Part shown: positions 1 to 6,437 of the stretch, piece by piece
Layout: each line of letters starts with the position of its first letter
Numbering within the stretch: position 1 is the first letter of the stretch
Assembly (NCBI GenBank): GCA_009995705.1
Contig: JAADBR010000150.1
Span: 1-9,770 of the forward strand
Length of the DNA: 9,770 bases
Reading direction: 5' to 3'
Source: Microcystis aeruginosa W13-11
Lineage (GTDB): Bacteria > Cyanobacteriota > Cyanobacteriia > Cyanobacteriales > Microcystaceae
Position numbers and translations under genes: made by a program
The notes under the pieces: model-generated
What the model was told of the DNA's origin: nothing
Database searches by the model: none
Seen by the model: only the letters and a program-made list of their open reading frames with translations

Positions 1-5
1 GAACG

Positions 6-36
6 AAAAGGCACTCCCGCGAGGGGGTGCTTTTTT
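6..36 (+). terminator. Rho-independent terminator of an upstream gene outside the window
   Basis: An 8-bp stem (11-18 with 23-30, one G-T wobble) closes a GCGA tetraloop and is followed directly by six Ts. An A-run precedes the stem, so it could also work weakly in the other direction. No coding sequence lies to its left inside the window, so it probably ends a plus-strand gene that stops just before position 1. Confidence 0.8.
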
Positions 37-73
37 GTTGTTAGAATTATGATTTGATAATTTTGGATTGATC

Positions 74-115
74 ATCCTGAAATTTTCAAATCCTGAAAAT
101 CCTGAAAATCCTGAT
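74..115. repeat. Short tandem repeat, 9-bp unit TCCTGAAAA
   Basis: Two perfect copies of TCCTGAAAA lie head to tail at 91-108. A third, degenerate copy starts at 109 and reads TCCTGATCA, and a related TCCTGAAAT sits at 74-82. The unit length and purity suggest replication slippage, and the array is not in a coding region. Confidence 0.7.
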
Positions 116-289
116 CAGGTTTTGGGATTGTTAGAACTATCTGTAAACATTAGAGTTCTTGCATAATTAATTTTTGATAGTTCAAAAATGAGAAGAATAG
201 GCATAGAATTGCATAAAATCCCTGAATAGAGCATTTAATTGATTAATTCTCATTTTTAATTCTCCTGACTGCTGACTACTGGCTTGTAA

Positions 290-331
290 CTCCTCACCTA
301 AGGAAAGATTTTTGATTTTTGCAAGAGGTCT
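290..331 (-). repeat. 42-bp dispersed repeat, copy A (inverted relative to copy B at 3334-3375)
   Basis: The reverse complement of this segment matches 3334-3375 at 40 of 42 positions by eye. The two mismatches fall in the middle, within the TTTCCTTA / TTCCTTTA part. Fainter similarity seems to continue past the GGAG end in both copies, so the original element may have been longer. Its identity is unknown. It could be a transposon end, a MITE remnant or another dispersed intergenic repeat. Confidence 0.8.
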
Positions 332-381
332 AATCTATCGATTTTGATCCCTAAAAGCTGACAGCGGACGGCGGAAATTAA

Positions 382-412
382 TTGCGGTAAAAAGCACAAA
401 AATGATTACAAT
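382..412 (+). promoter_or_regulatory. Possible promoter of the epimerase gene
   Basis: A TACAAT box (407-412) lies 29 bp before the ATG, with a weak TTGCGG (382-387) 19 bp further upstream. The -10 box is good. The -35 box is poor and the spacing is slightly long, so this is tentative. Confidence 0.3.
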
Positions 413-441
413 CGATACAAAATATCAACGACTAGGATTAA

Positions 442-1392
442 ATGGCTACTCATATTGTTACTGGTGTCGCGGGTTTTATAGGTTCTAGCTTGGCACAAAA
501 GCTTTTAGAACAAGAAGATCAGGTGATCGGGATCGATCAATTTAATGATTATTACGACCCCAGTTTAAAGCGCAAAAATGCCCATATGCTAGCCAAATAT
601 CGCGAATTTAAGTTAATTGAAGCGGATATACAAGCCCTCAACTGGAGACAACTGTTGCAAGGAGTAGAAGTATTATTCCATCAGGCGGCCCAAGCAGGAG
701 TCAGAGCAAGCTGGGGTGATGGATTTCGTCAATATACCGAAAGAAATATAAATGCTACTCAAATTATTCTTGAGGCCGCTAAGGAAACCCCTTCTTTACA
801 ACGGATGGTTTTTGCCTCCACTTCCTCGGTGTATGGCAATGCGGAAACGATGCCGACTCCGGAAACCCTTTGTCCCCAACCGGTTTCACCCTACGGCATC
901 ACCAAATTAGCGGCAGAAAGACTCTGTTGGCTATATCACCAGAATTTTAACGTTCCCGTCACTGCCTTGCGTTATTTCACCGTTTATGGACCGCGGCAAC
1001 GTCCCGATATGGCTTTCCATAAGTTTTTTCAAGCCGCGATCGCAGGTAAACCGATCGGCATCTACGGGGATGGCAAACAAACCCGCGATTTTACCTTCAT
1101 TAGCGATGCTGTAGCCGCTAATTTAGCCGCTGCCGTAGTGCCGGAAGCGGTGGGTGAGGTATTTAATATTGGTGGTGGTAGTCGCGTGGTTTTGCTGGAT
1201 GTCTTGGATACGATGGAAAAAGTCATCGGTAAACCGATCGAGCGATTGCATCAAGGATTGGCCCGGGGAGATGCCCGTCACACCGCCGCCGATGTCACCA
1301 AAGCGCGTACTATTCTAGGTTATAATCCCCAAGTCTCTTTAGCCGAAGGATTGGCCCAAGAATGGCAGTGGATTCAGGGATTATATTGTTAA
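442..1392 (+). CDS. NAD-dependent sugar-nucleotide epimerase/dehydratase (extended SDR)
   Basis: This is a 316-residue cytoplasmic enzyme of the extended short-chain dehydrogenase family, a normal length for UDP-sugar 4-epimerases. The N-terminus carries the Rossmann dinucleotide motif TGVAGFIG (residues 7-14). The catalytic set is visible: FASTSSVYG, with T127 in the Ser/Thr position, then SPYGITK with Y151 and K155. RYFTVYGPRQRPDM is the usual substrate-binding segment. The early NDYYDPSLK stretch resembles UDP-glucuronate 4-epimerases, while the C-terminal GDARHTAADVTKARTILGY resembles UDP-Glc/UDP-GlcNAc 4-epimerases, so the substrate is not settled. The likely role is supplying nucleotide sugars for surface polysaccharide, which is an inference from family. 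The ATG start sits just before the Rossmann strand, as expected. No glycosyltransferase lies next to it, and a MITE-like element starts 9 bp after the stop. Confidence 0.9.
   Translation: MATHIVTGVAGFIGSSLAQKLLEQEDQVIGIDQFNDYYDPSLKRKNAHMLAKYREFKLIEADIQALNWRQLLQGVEVLFHQAAQAGVRASWGDGFRQYTERNINATQIILEAAKETPSLQRMVFASTSSVYGNAETMPTPETLCPQPVSPYGITKLAAERLCWLYHQNFNVPVTALRYFTVYGPRQRPDMAFHKFFQAAIAGKPIGIYGDGKQTRDFTFISDAVAANLAAAVVPEAVGEVFNIGGGSRVVLLDVLDTMEKVIGKPIERLHQGLARGDARHTAADVTKARTILGYNPQVSLAEGLAQEWQWIQGLYC
1036..1043. other. HIP1 octamer GCGATCGC
   Basis: One exact copy of the cyanobacterial highly iterated palindrome lies inside the epimerase gene. Several near-matches lacking one end base (for example around 3162, 7666 and 8788) occur elsewhere. 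It supports a cyanobacterial origin. Confidence 0.8.
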
Positions 1393-1400
1393 GTTAATTA

Positions 1401-1606
1401 GGGTCTGTTGAAAAAGTTTGTTGGTGGGGGCAGGGTGTGGGGTTTGGGGTGTAGGGTTTTACCCATTTTCAGGGGGTCAATTACCTAATTTTCAGGGAAA
1501 AAGTGCCTAAATTTCCCCCCCGATCACTCCCATGCCCGGCACTTTTTGATTTCAAAAAGGCTAAAAGTCTTACCCAACAAGGTTTTTAGCTTTATTCAGC
1601 AGACCC
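1401..1606. mobile_element. MITE-like element with terminal inverted repeats and flanking TA
   Basis: This 206-bp non-coding segment begins GGGTCTGTTGAA and ends with the near-complement TTCAGCAGACCC; 13 of the first 15 terminal positions match. A further TTGTTGG block is shared just inside both ends. TA sits directly outside each end (1399-1400 and 1607-1608), as expected for a target duplication of the IS630/Tc1-mariner type or some IS5 relatives. Inside, a perfect 10-bp inverted repeat (1498-1507 with 1538-1547) and a 7-bp stem (1560-1566 with 1584-1590) could fold. No transposase is encoded, so movement would need an enzyme in trans. The parent family is inferred only from the TA and the repeat structure. 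The remaining 1609-1712 up to the PEP-CTERM gene shows nothing recognisable. Confidence 0.7.
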
Positions 1607-1712
1607 TACATATATAACCTATCAGGTAAGGGAGGGAGACACTCCTTTTTCCCATTGCCAGATGGAACCTTGGCACGAGACAAGAGCATCGAGTCGCCCC
1701 ACCCTACCGTTC

Positions 1713-2366
1713 CTATTTTCGTTTTTTCAGGCTAGAAGCTAACCCTAATCCTCCTAATCCTAACAAGGCAACCACGGAACTTGGTTCAGGGACGATCTCA
1801 AGGCTAAATTGGTAAGGCCCACCCGTAGGAAAAGTGTTCCAAGATGCTGATAGGTCAATACTCTCAACGTAACCATCGCCAATCGTCCAACCGGGTAGTC
1901 CTGTTTGATTGAAAGATGTAGTATAACCCCATAGATACTCCCCTCCACCAGTTGTACCACTACCACTGACTAACCAGTAAGTGGTATTAGCGGCTAATGC
2001 TTGCGGAGTAGGCAAGGTAAAGGTGTTATTGGCGAGAGTGGTAGTAATGGAAGGAGGGTTAGTAAAATTCGTTATCACAGTACCAGGTTGTCCACTGTTG
2101 TCGCTATAGAGACGAACAAACAAGTCGGTACCGGCCTTGAATTCTTGGAACAAAAGAGTAGCAGAATTAAAGTTATAACTGCTACTACCAGTGGTAAAGC
2201 TTGATCCTTGCCAAAAGTCAAAATTTATACCTCCTGTGCCTGAATTTGATTGACTTAAGTTCTCAACGAGGGTGACAGCATAAGCTTGTTGCCCTAAGCC
2301 CGAAAAAAGAAGGAGAGCAAGGCTACTTCCCCCGATTTTTGCCAGAATTTGCTGATTTTTAGTCAT
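1713..2366 (-). CDS. Secreted PEP-CTERM sorting-domain protein
   Basis: This is an exported protein of 217 residues. The N-terminus is a classical signal peptide: basic start, hydrophobic SSLALLLF stretch, and probable cleavage after AYA at residue 30. The mature part is rich in Ser, Thr, Gly and Asn, as in adhesive or extracellular-matrix proteins. It resembles the choice-of-anchor type of secreted domain, but I cannot name the subfamily firmly. The C-terminus (about 192-217) is a textbook PEP-CTERM signal: VPEPSS, a hydrophobic helix, then KKRK. Such signals are known to be processed by an exosortase, often in exopolysaccharide-making bacteria. No exosortase gene is in the window. A start 21 bp further upstream would need TTG and adds seven residues before the signal peptide, so the ATG at 2366 is preferred. 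The gene diverges from cobK. Confidence 0.85.
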   Translation of the reverse strand: MTKNQQILAKIGGSSLALLLFSGLGQQAYAVTLVENLSQSNSGTGGINFDFWQGSSFTTGSSSYNFNSATLLFQEFKAGTDLFVRLYSDNSGQPGTVITNFTNPPSITTTLANNTFTLPTPQALAANTTYWLVSGSGTTGGGEYLWGYTTSFNQTGLPGWTIGDGYVESIDLSASWNTFPTGGPYQFSLEIVPEPSSVVALLGLGGLGLASSLKKRK

Positions 2367-2514
2367 TTTTGGAAGTCTTAAAGACAAAAAGGGTGAAATT
2401 GGCCTTGATTGATGGTCTATCTTCTGAGCATCTGCTCGGAAAATAAACTTTGTGGTAACTTAGCACAGATTCCTCGTTTTTGGGAAAAAGTAGAGTGACC
2501 TAAACCAAAAATCT

Positions 2515-2534
2515 CTTTCCTTTGCAAGGGAAAG
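2515..2534. promoter_or_regulatory. Hairpin in the cobK / PEP-CTERM divergent interval
   Basis: CTTTCCTTTG pairs with CAAGGGAAAG with one wobble, a nearly perfect 20-bp palindrome 42 bp before the cobK ATG. It could be a protein-binding site or a leader hairpin. It does not look like a cobalamin riboswitch, since no long leader or B12-box-like element is visible in the 209-bp interval. Confidence 0.35.
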
Positions 2535-2575
2535 TAGGAAGATGGAAAATTAGTTAACCTTTTGGCGATTGCTAG

Positions 2576-3331
2576 ATGACCAAAAATAAAAGAGTGCTGA
2601 TTTTAGGGGGAACGGGGGAAGCGGCGGCATTAGCGGCTAAAATTGCGGCAATTCCTGGTGTAGATGCCATCGCTTCCTTTGCCGGTCGCACGAGAGAACC
2701 GATTACTCTCACAACTCCTTCTCGCCGGGGGGGGTTTGGTGGTGCCACCGGGTTAGCCAATTATCTGCGCCAAGAAGGCATTGATTGTTTAATTGATGCC
2801 ACCCATCCCTTTGCCGCACAAATTTCTTTTAATGCCGCTCAAGCCGCCTCAGATTGTGGTATTCCTCGATTAATGTTAAGTCGTCCAGCTTGGGAAAAAG
2901 TATCTGGAGATAATTGGATTGAAGTAGAAAACAATCAAGCTGCGGCGAATATTTTACCCGGGTTAGCACCGCGGATATTTCTCACTATTGGTCGGCAAGA
3001 ACTGGAAAGTTATGCACATCTAAAAAATATCTGGTTTTTGATGCGGATGATTGACCCGCCGGAACCAGATGCCATCGTACCAGTTGGAAAATTATTATTG
3101 GAACGGGGTCCTTTTTCCTTGCAGTCAGAGCGTTCTCTTTTACAAGAATACAGGATTGGGGCGATCGTGAGTAAAAATAGCGGCGGTGATGCCACCTACG
3201 CTAAAATTATCGCCGCTAGGGAGTTGGGAATAACCGTGGTAATGGTACAACGTCCACCTGTACCTGAAGGAGAAAAAGTGGCGGATGTTCAAAGTGTCCT
3301 GGCATGGTTAGAAAAAAGACGGCTCTCTTGA
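2576..3331 (+). CDS. cobK: Precorrin-6A / cobalt-precorrin-6A reductase
   Basis: A 251-residue cytoplasmic enzyme that reduces a double bond of the precorrin-6A macrocycle with NADPH, a middle step of the corrin ring pathway to cobalamin or pseudocobalamin. Family landmarks are all present: the N-terminal LGGTGEA (residues 10-16), RGGFGG (51-56), DATHPFA (74-80), the conserved IGRQEL region near 138, and SKNSGG (199-204) near the C-terminus. The length matches CobK/CbiJ. The ATG at 2576 puts the first strand directly at the N-terminus, as in homologues. No clear Shine-Dalgarno site precedes it, which is common in cyanobacteria. Codons 51-53 contain a run of eight Gs (2727-2734). No other cobalamin gene is in the window, which fits the scattered cob genes of cyanobacteria. 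A 42-bp repeat starts two bases after the stop. Confidence 0.93.
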   Translation: MTKNKRVLILGGTGEAAALAAKIAAIPGVDAIASFAGRTREPITLTTPSRRGGFGGATGLANYLRQEGIDCLIDATHPFAAQISFNAAQAASDCGIPRLMLSRPAWEKVSGDNWIEVENNQAAANILPGLAPRIFLTIGRQELESYAHLKNIWFLMRMIDPPEPDAIVPVGKLLLERGPFSLQSERSLLQEYRIGAIVSKNSGGDATYAKIIAARELGITVVMVQRPPVPEGEKVADVQSVLAWLEKRRLS

Positions 3332-3333
3332 TG

Positions 3334-3375
3334 AGACCTCTTGCAAAAATCAAAAATCTTCCTTTAGGTGAGGAG
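3334..3375 (+). repeat. 42-bp dispersed repeat, copy B
   Basis: Near-perfect inverted partner of 290-331 (40 of 42 matches by eye). It begins AGACCTCTTGCAAAAATC and ends TTTAGGTGAGGAG. It starts two bases after the cobK stop codon, so cobK transcripts may carry it. No T-run follows, so it is not an evident terminator by itself. Confidence 0.8.
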
Positions 3376-3523
3376 TAGAGGGCTAGTATAATACACTGGA
3401 ACTTAATATAGCACAGCACCTTTCACATCACTGAGGTATCGACAAGTTTTGCCAACAAAGGGTTTAAGCCCCTTGCCTATGGCTCATTTTAATGAAAACT
3501 GCTGTAGTATAATAAATAATAGT
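3376..3523. other. Convergent intergenic region with a repeated TAGTATAATA motif
   Basis: This lies between the 3' ends of cobK and the DUF3598 gene. TAGTATAATA occurs twice in the same orientation (3384-3393 and 3505-3514), each containing a consensus -10 box TATAAT. A small hairpin (AAGGG 3458-3462 with CCCTT 3470-3474) lies between them. There is no good -35 box at either site, so promoter function is unproven. It may instead be remnant repeat DNA linked to the 42-bp repeat next to it. Confidence 0.4.
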
Positions 3524-4351
3524 CTAATAGTTTTCTTTTTCCTCCGTCACCAGAGTAATACCTGTCCATTCTCCCTTCTGATCATAAGAACGAATTAGGC
3601 GTTGTCTTTGAGTAGGAGAAAGTAACCAACCCACTTCTAAAACAAAAGGATGACCGGCAGTAATTTTCACAGGTGTATTACAGGAAGTTCCATCTGGCAG
3701 TAGCAGGATTTGCACCAGCATCGGACTATTTTCAAACAACAATCTTTGTCCCTCAATACGAGCGCTAGAAGTGATTTGATTATCGCCAAAAGTCAAAGTT
3801 TGCGAGAGATAATTATCCCCCTGACGCTTGATCGATATATGGGTAGAATAGGCAGCAGAATTATAAAAATCGCGCCCCGTTGTCACTGCTTGTCCTCGCC
3901 ATTGACCCAGTAATTGCTCCACCGTTAACATCGGTCTTTCTGGTGACTGAGAATCAACTAACTTTTCCCGAATTAAAGTCAAGCGATCGAACTCACAGCG
4001 TTCATTAAATAACTGTACGATTCTTAATCGTCTTTCTCCAGAGATTAAGCCAAATTCTGCTCCGAATTGTGAGGAAAAACTACTAAAATATAGAGAACCT
4101 TGGCAAAAAGCTCCCGTCTGGCTAAATAGAATACCCTGATGGAGAGAACTATACTCTAAAATTAAGTCTTCTGGCGCTCGATCGCTGTAGAGACGGCGGA
4201 CCAATTGACGAATCGATCGATTATTATTAATGCCTTGCAAAGATACCAAAGTCGGGGTATCTTCGATCAAGTCGCCTTGGGGAGACAGACGGGTAAAAGA
4301 ACCTTGCCATTGACCGAGATTTTTTAGTAAACATTCCCACTGGGAGAGCAT
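3524..4351 (-). CDS. DUF3598 family protein (lipocalin-like, function unknown)
   Basis: A soluble protein of 275 residues with no signal peptide or membrane segment. The opening [20 protein letters not shown], the middle [19 protein letters not shown] and the late [20 protein letters not shown] match my memory of the cyanobacterial DUF3598 family. The two GQW[QR]G segments, about 160 residues apart, suggest two related beta-barrel halves of the calycin/lipocalin type. That would suit binding of a small hydrophobic ligand or pigment, but the ligand is unknown. An in-frame ATG at 4417 would add 22 residues, yet this extension lies over the start of panD and does not look like family sequence, so the ATG at 4351 is chosen. 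The gene diverges from panD. Confidence 0.8.
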   Translation of the reverse strand: MLSQWECLLKNLGQWQGSFTRLSPQGDLIEDTPTLVSLQGINNNRSIRQLVRRLYSDRAPEDLILEYSSLHQGILFSQTGAFCQGSLYFSSFSSQFGAEFGLISGERRLRIVQLFNERCEFDRLTLIREKLVDSQSPERPMLTVEQLLGQWRGQAVTTGRDFYNSAAYSTHISIKRQGDNYLSQTLTFGDNQITSSARIEGQRLLFENSPMLVQILLLPDGTSCNTPVKITAGHPFVLEVGWLLSPTQRQRLIRSYDQKGEWTGITLVTEEKENY

Positions 4352-4388
4352 AATAATTGAGGTAATTGGGGGAAATAGGACAAAATAC
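4352..4388. promoter_or_regulatory. 37-bp divergent gap between the DUF3598 gene and panD
   Basis: This very short AT-rich gap separates two divergent start codons. No clean -35/-10 pair fits inside it for either gene, so the promoters must overlap the gap and the first codons of the opposite gene. That implies transcription of the two genes may interfere or be coupled. Confidence 0.4.
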
Positions 4389-4808
4389 ATGGGAACAATT
4401 CGATTAATGCACGCCAAACTCCATCGAGTGCGCGTCAGCGAGGCTAACGTCGATTATGTCGGCAGTATCACTATCGATCGAGAATTGATTGAGCGGGTCG
4501 GTATTTTGCCCCTTGAAGAGGTGGATGTGGTCAATCTTAGCAATGGTAAGCGCTTTTCCACCTACGTTTTTCCCGGCCAAACCGGGGAAATTTGCCCCAA
4601 CGGTGGTGCGGCGCTGCTCTGTCAACCCGGAGATATTTTGATTATCTATGCCTACGAACAACGTCCGAGGCAAGAAGTTCTCGAAAAGGGTCATTTTGCC
4701 AAAGTTCTCGTCGCTGATGCCGAAAATCGCTGTCAGCAATTTTTTGAACAGAGCCTAATTCCCCGGAGTGATGGTCAGGGATTGGAATTCTATAGCCAAG
4801 AATGCTGA
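4389..4808 (+). CDS. panD: Aspartate 1-decarboxylase, pyruvoyl-dependent proenzyme
   Basis: PanD converts L-aspartate to beta-alanine for pantothenate and coenzyme A synthesis in the cytoplasm. The proenzyme cleaves itself at a Gly-Ser bond and the Ser becomes the pyruvoyl cofactor. Here this is Gly25-Ser26 in DYVGSITID. The other conserved parts are visible: KLHR near the N-terminus (K10 binds substrate), [11 protein letters not shown] with the catalytic Tyr and Arg, NGGAALL, and [10 protein letters not shown]. The protein has 139 residues. The extra length over the roughly 126-residue E. coli enzyme is a C-terminal tail after the core. The start at 4389 gives [13 protein letters not shown], which fits homologues better than starting at the inner Met7. 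It diverges from the DUF3598 gene and is followed after 74 bp by get3d. Confidence 0.95.
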   Translation: MGTIRLMHAKLHRVRVSEANVDYVGSITIDRELIERVGILPLEEVDVVNLSNGKRFSTYVFPGQTGEICPNGGAALLCQPGDILIIYAYEQRPRQEVLEKGHFAKVLVADAENRCQQFFEQSLIPRSDGQGLEFYSQEC

Positions 4809-4882
4809 TTCTTCCCCTCAATTTGTTAACTTTCCCGTCATAATAAGAATAAGTAATGTAAATTTTCTTAGAATCAGCCCCC

Positions 4883-6070
4883 ATGCGTGTAATTCTCATG
4901 ACTGGTAAAGGAGGCGTGGGTAAAACCTCCGTCGCCGCCGCTACAGGACTCCGCTGCGCCGAACTTGGCTATAAAACCCTAGTTCTCAGCACCGATCCCG
5001 CTCACTCTCTCGCTGACAGTTTCGATCTCGAATTAGGTCACGATCCTCGTTTGGTACGTCCCCATCTTTGGGGGGCAGAATTAGACGCACTAATGGAATT
5101 AGAAGGCAACTGGGGCGCAGTAAAACGTTACATTACTCAGGTATTGCAAGCTAGGGGTTTAGACGGAGTGCAAGCGGAAGAATTAGCGATTTTACCCGGA
5201 ATGGATGAGATTTTCGGCTTAGTTCGCATGAAGCGCCACTACGATGAGGGTACTTATGATGTGTTGATTATCGATTCCGCACCGACGGGGACAGCTTTAC
5301 GATTGCTAAGTTTGCCAGAGGTGGGCGGTTGGTACATGAGAAGATTTTACAAACCTTTACAGAGAATGTCGGTGGCATTGCGACCACTGGTGGAACCTTT
5401 TTTTCGACCGATCGCCGGTTTTTCCCTACCGGACAAGGAAGTTATGGACGCTCCCTACGAGTTTTATGAGCAGATCGAGGCCCTAGAAAAGGTTTTGACC
5501 GATAATACTCAAACCTCGGTACGTTTGGTGACAAACCCCGAAAAAATGGTGATTAAGGAGTCTTTACGCGCCCATGCCTATCTAAGTCTCTATAATGTTT
5601 CCACCGATTTGATTATTGCTAATCGGATTATTCCCGACAAAGTAACCGATCCTTTCTTTGCTCGTTGGAAAGAAAATCAACAGGGTTATAAACAGGAAAT
5701 TTACGATAATTTTCATCCCTTACCGGTTAAGGAAGTTCCTCTTTACTCCGAAGAAATGTGTGGTTTACCCGCTTTAGAAAGACTGAAAGAAACTCTTTTT
5801 GCTGGGGAAGATCCGACTAAGGTTTATTACCAAGAAAACACCATTCGGGTAGTTCAACAGGAAAGTAATTACAGTTTGGAATTATATTTACCCGGCATAC
5901 CCAAGGAACAGATACAACTAAATAAAACTGGAGACGAGTTAAATATTCGCATTGGTAATCACCGTCGTAATTTAGTCTTGCCCCAAGCTTTAGCAGCCCT
6001 GAAACCTTCTGGAGCAAAAATGGAAGATGATTACCTGAAAATCTCTTTTAGTAACGTGGTAAAAGTTTAA
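4883..6070 (+). CDS. get3d: Get3/ArsA-family ATPase with C-terminal alpha-crystallin-like domain (Get3d type)
   Basis: A 395-residue protein in two parts. Residues 1 to about 310 form a SIMIBI-class ATPase: deviant Walker [10 protein letters not shown] (8-16), switch [12 protein letters not shown] with DPAHS at 38-42, switch II DSAPTG (131-136), and a nucleotide-base contact NRII (247-250). Residues about 320-395 form a small HSP20/alpha-crystallin-like beta sandwich ([14 protein letters not shown]...LKISF). That fusion, together with the absence of the CxxC dimer zinc motif and of the tandem ATPase halves of true ArsA pumps, is the hallmark of Get3d from cyanobacteria and plant plastids. Eukaryotic Get3 delivers tail-anchored membrane proteins. 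The client of Get3d is not established, so a role in binding hydrophobic proteins is inference. Annotation as an arsenite pump ATPase would mislead, as no arsenic gene is near. It follows panD in the same direction. Confidence 0.9.
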   Translation: MRVILMTGKGGVGKTSVAAATGLRCAELGYKTLVLSTDPAHSLADSFDLELGHDPRLVRPHLWGAELDALMELEGNWGAVKRYITQVLQARGLDGVQAEELAILPGMDEIFGLVRMKRHYDEGTYDVLIIDSAPTGTALRLLSLPEVGGWYMRRFYKPLQRMSVALRPLVEPFFRPIAGFSLPDKEVMDAPYEFYEQIEALEKVLTDNTQTSVRLVTNPEKMVIKESLRAHAYLSLYNVSTDLIIANRIIPDKVTDPFFARWKENQQGYKQEIYDNFHPLPVKEVPLYSEEMCGLPALERLKETLFAGEDPTKVYYQENTIRVVQQESNYSLELYLPGIPKEQIQLNKTGDELNIRIGNHRRNLVLPQALAALKPSGAKMEDDYLKISFSNVVKV

Positions 6071-6108
6071 TTTCCCTAGATTAGGTGGAGCTAAGGGGAG
6101 TGGGGAGC

Positions 6109-6140
6109 TTTTCAGTGATCAGTAAACAGTGAACTGAAAA
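6109..6140. repeat. Inverted repeat TTTTCAGT...ACTGAAAA
   Basis: An 8-bp perfect inverted repeat (6109-6116 with 6133-6140) surrounds CAGTGA-type units: CAGTGATCAGTAAACAGTGA reads as three approximate copies of CAGTRA. This style is common in dispersed intergenic repeats of cyanobacteria. It lies 38 bp after the get3d stop, but without a T-run it is a poor terminator candidate. Confidence 0.5.
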
Positions 6141-6254
6141 CTCAAATCCGATCCCTGATAGCTGTCTCCCCTCAACCGTCTCGACTAAGAAATTAATTTT
6201 GCACGACCACTTATCTCTTGGATTTGGTGGGTAAAATGTACTCTAAGATATATT

Positions 6255-6270
6255 CCCCCTAGCGAGGGGG
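6255..6270. other. Small perfect hairpin CCCCCT-AGCG-AGGGGG
   Basis: A six-bp GC-rich stem closes a tetraloop. No T-run follows on either strand, so it is not a clear terminator. Its position in the middle of the gap suggests part of a larger folded element. Confidence 0.4.
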
Positions 6271-6302
6271 TGGGACGAACCACAAAGACACAAAGATCGA
6301 GC

Positions 6303-6328
6303 CTATGTAAGTTAAACTTATCACATAG
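6303..6328. promoter_or_regulatory. Palindrome CTATGT-AAGTT-A-AACTT-(ATC)-ACATAG
   Basis: Two nested stems of 6 and 5 bp are separated on one side by a 3-base bulge. It could be an operator for a dimeric regulator or the tip of an RNA hairpin. No gene start is near enough to assign it. Confidence 0.3.
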
Positions 6329-6392
6329 AACCTGGAAGAGCCATTGTTCCCTCACCCCAATTCGTGAAATTCCTCATTGCCGCGATGCAAAT

Positions 6393-6422
6393 TCCCCACC
6401 TGCCTAGGTGTCCAGGTGGGGA
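6393..6422 (-). terminator. Strong hairpin downstream of ndhM, possible terminator
   Basis: A perfect 10-bp stem (6393-6402 with 6413-6422) closes a 10-base loop. It begins 16 bp after the ndhM stop on the minus strand. The sequence that follows on that strand is AATTTGCATC, only a weak T-tract, so intrinsic termination is plausible but not certain. Confidence 0.5.
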
Positions 6423-6437
6423 CTGACGCGGAATCGT

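Larger units (their letters stand above)
37..441. other. Gene-free, repeat-rich intergenic stretch
   Basis: No open frame here resembles a known protein. The stretch is AT-rich. It contains the 9-bp tandem repeat (91-115), a purine/pyrimidine patch around 263-290 that resembles dispersed cyanobacterial intergenic repeats, one arm of the 42-bp inverted repeat (290-331), and a weak promoter candidate before the epimerase. Confidence 0.6.
6071..6437. other. 367-bp gene-free stretch with several inverted repeats
   Basis: No coding sequence, tRNA or recognised RNA family is evident between the convergent 3' ends of get3d and ndhM. The stretch holds a purine-rich GGGGAGTGGGGAG patch (6096-6106), an inverted repeat at 6109-6140, a hairpin at 6255-6270, a complex palindrome at 6303-6328 and a strong hairpin at 6393-6422. 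The density of structure suggests either dispersed repeats or an unannotated small RNA. Confidence 0.5.

Noticed and set aside
91..115. CRISPR-like repeats near the left end
   Set aside because: Units are 9 bp and contiguous with no spacers, and no cas genes are present.
2364..2387. Upstream TTG start for the PEP-CTERM gene
   Set aside because: It adds only seven residues before a complete signal peptide, and an ATG is available in frame at 2366.
2388..2575. Cobalamin riboswitch in front of cobK
   Set aside because: The interval is short for a full riboswitch plus two promoters, and I see no recognisable B12-box-like sequence, only a simple palindrome.
290..3375. Composite transposon carrying cobK and the epimerase
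   Set aside because: The flanking repeats are only 42 bp and encode no transposase, and the cargo is core or common genes. The inverted repeat is reported as an observation only.
4352..4417. N-terminal extension of the DUF3598 protein to the ATG at 4417
   Set aside because: The extra 22 residues overlap the panD start, are unlike family N-termini, and an ATG at 4351 gives the expected SQWE opening.
4404..4739. Minus-strand open frame of 111 codons opposite panD
   Set aside because: panD is unmistakable on the plus strand, and the antisense frame has no recognisable domain.
4642..4899. Minus-strand open frame of 85 codons across the panD-get3d junction
   Set aside because: It overlaps the ends of two secure genes, has no recognisable motif and is best seen as chance.
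4883..6070. Arsenite-transport ATPase ArsA
   Set aside because: There is one ATPase half with an alpha-crystallin-like tail, no arsenic genes nearby, and the architecture is that of Get3d.
6071..6437. tRNA gene in the get3d-ndhM gap
   Set aside because: None of the hairpins assembles into a cloverleaf, and no T-loop GTTCRA-type sequence sits at the right distance from an acceptor stem.
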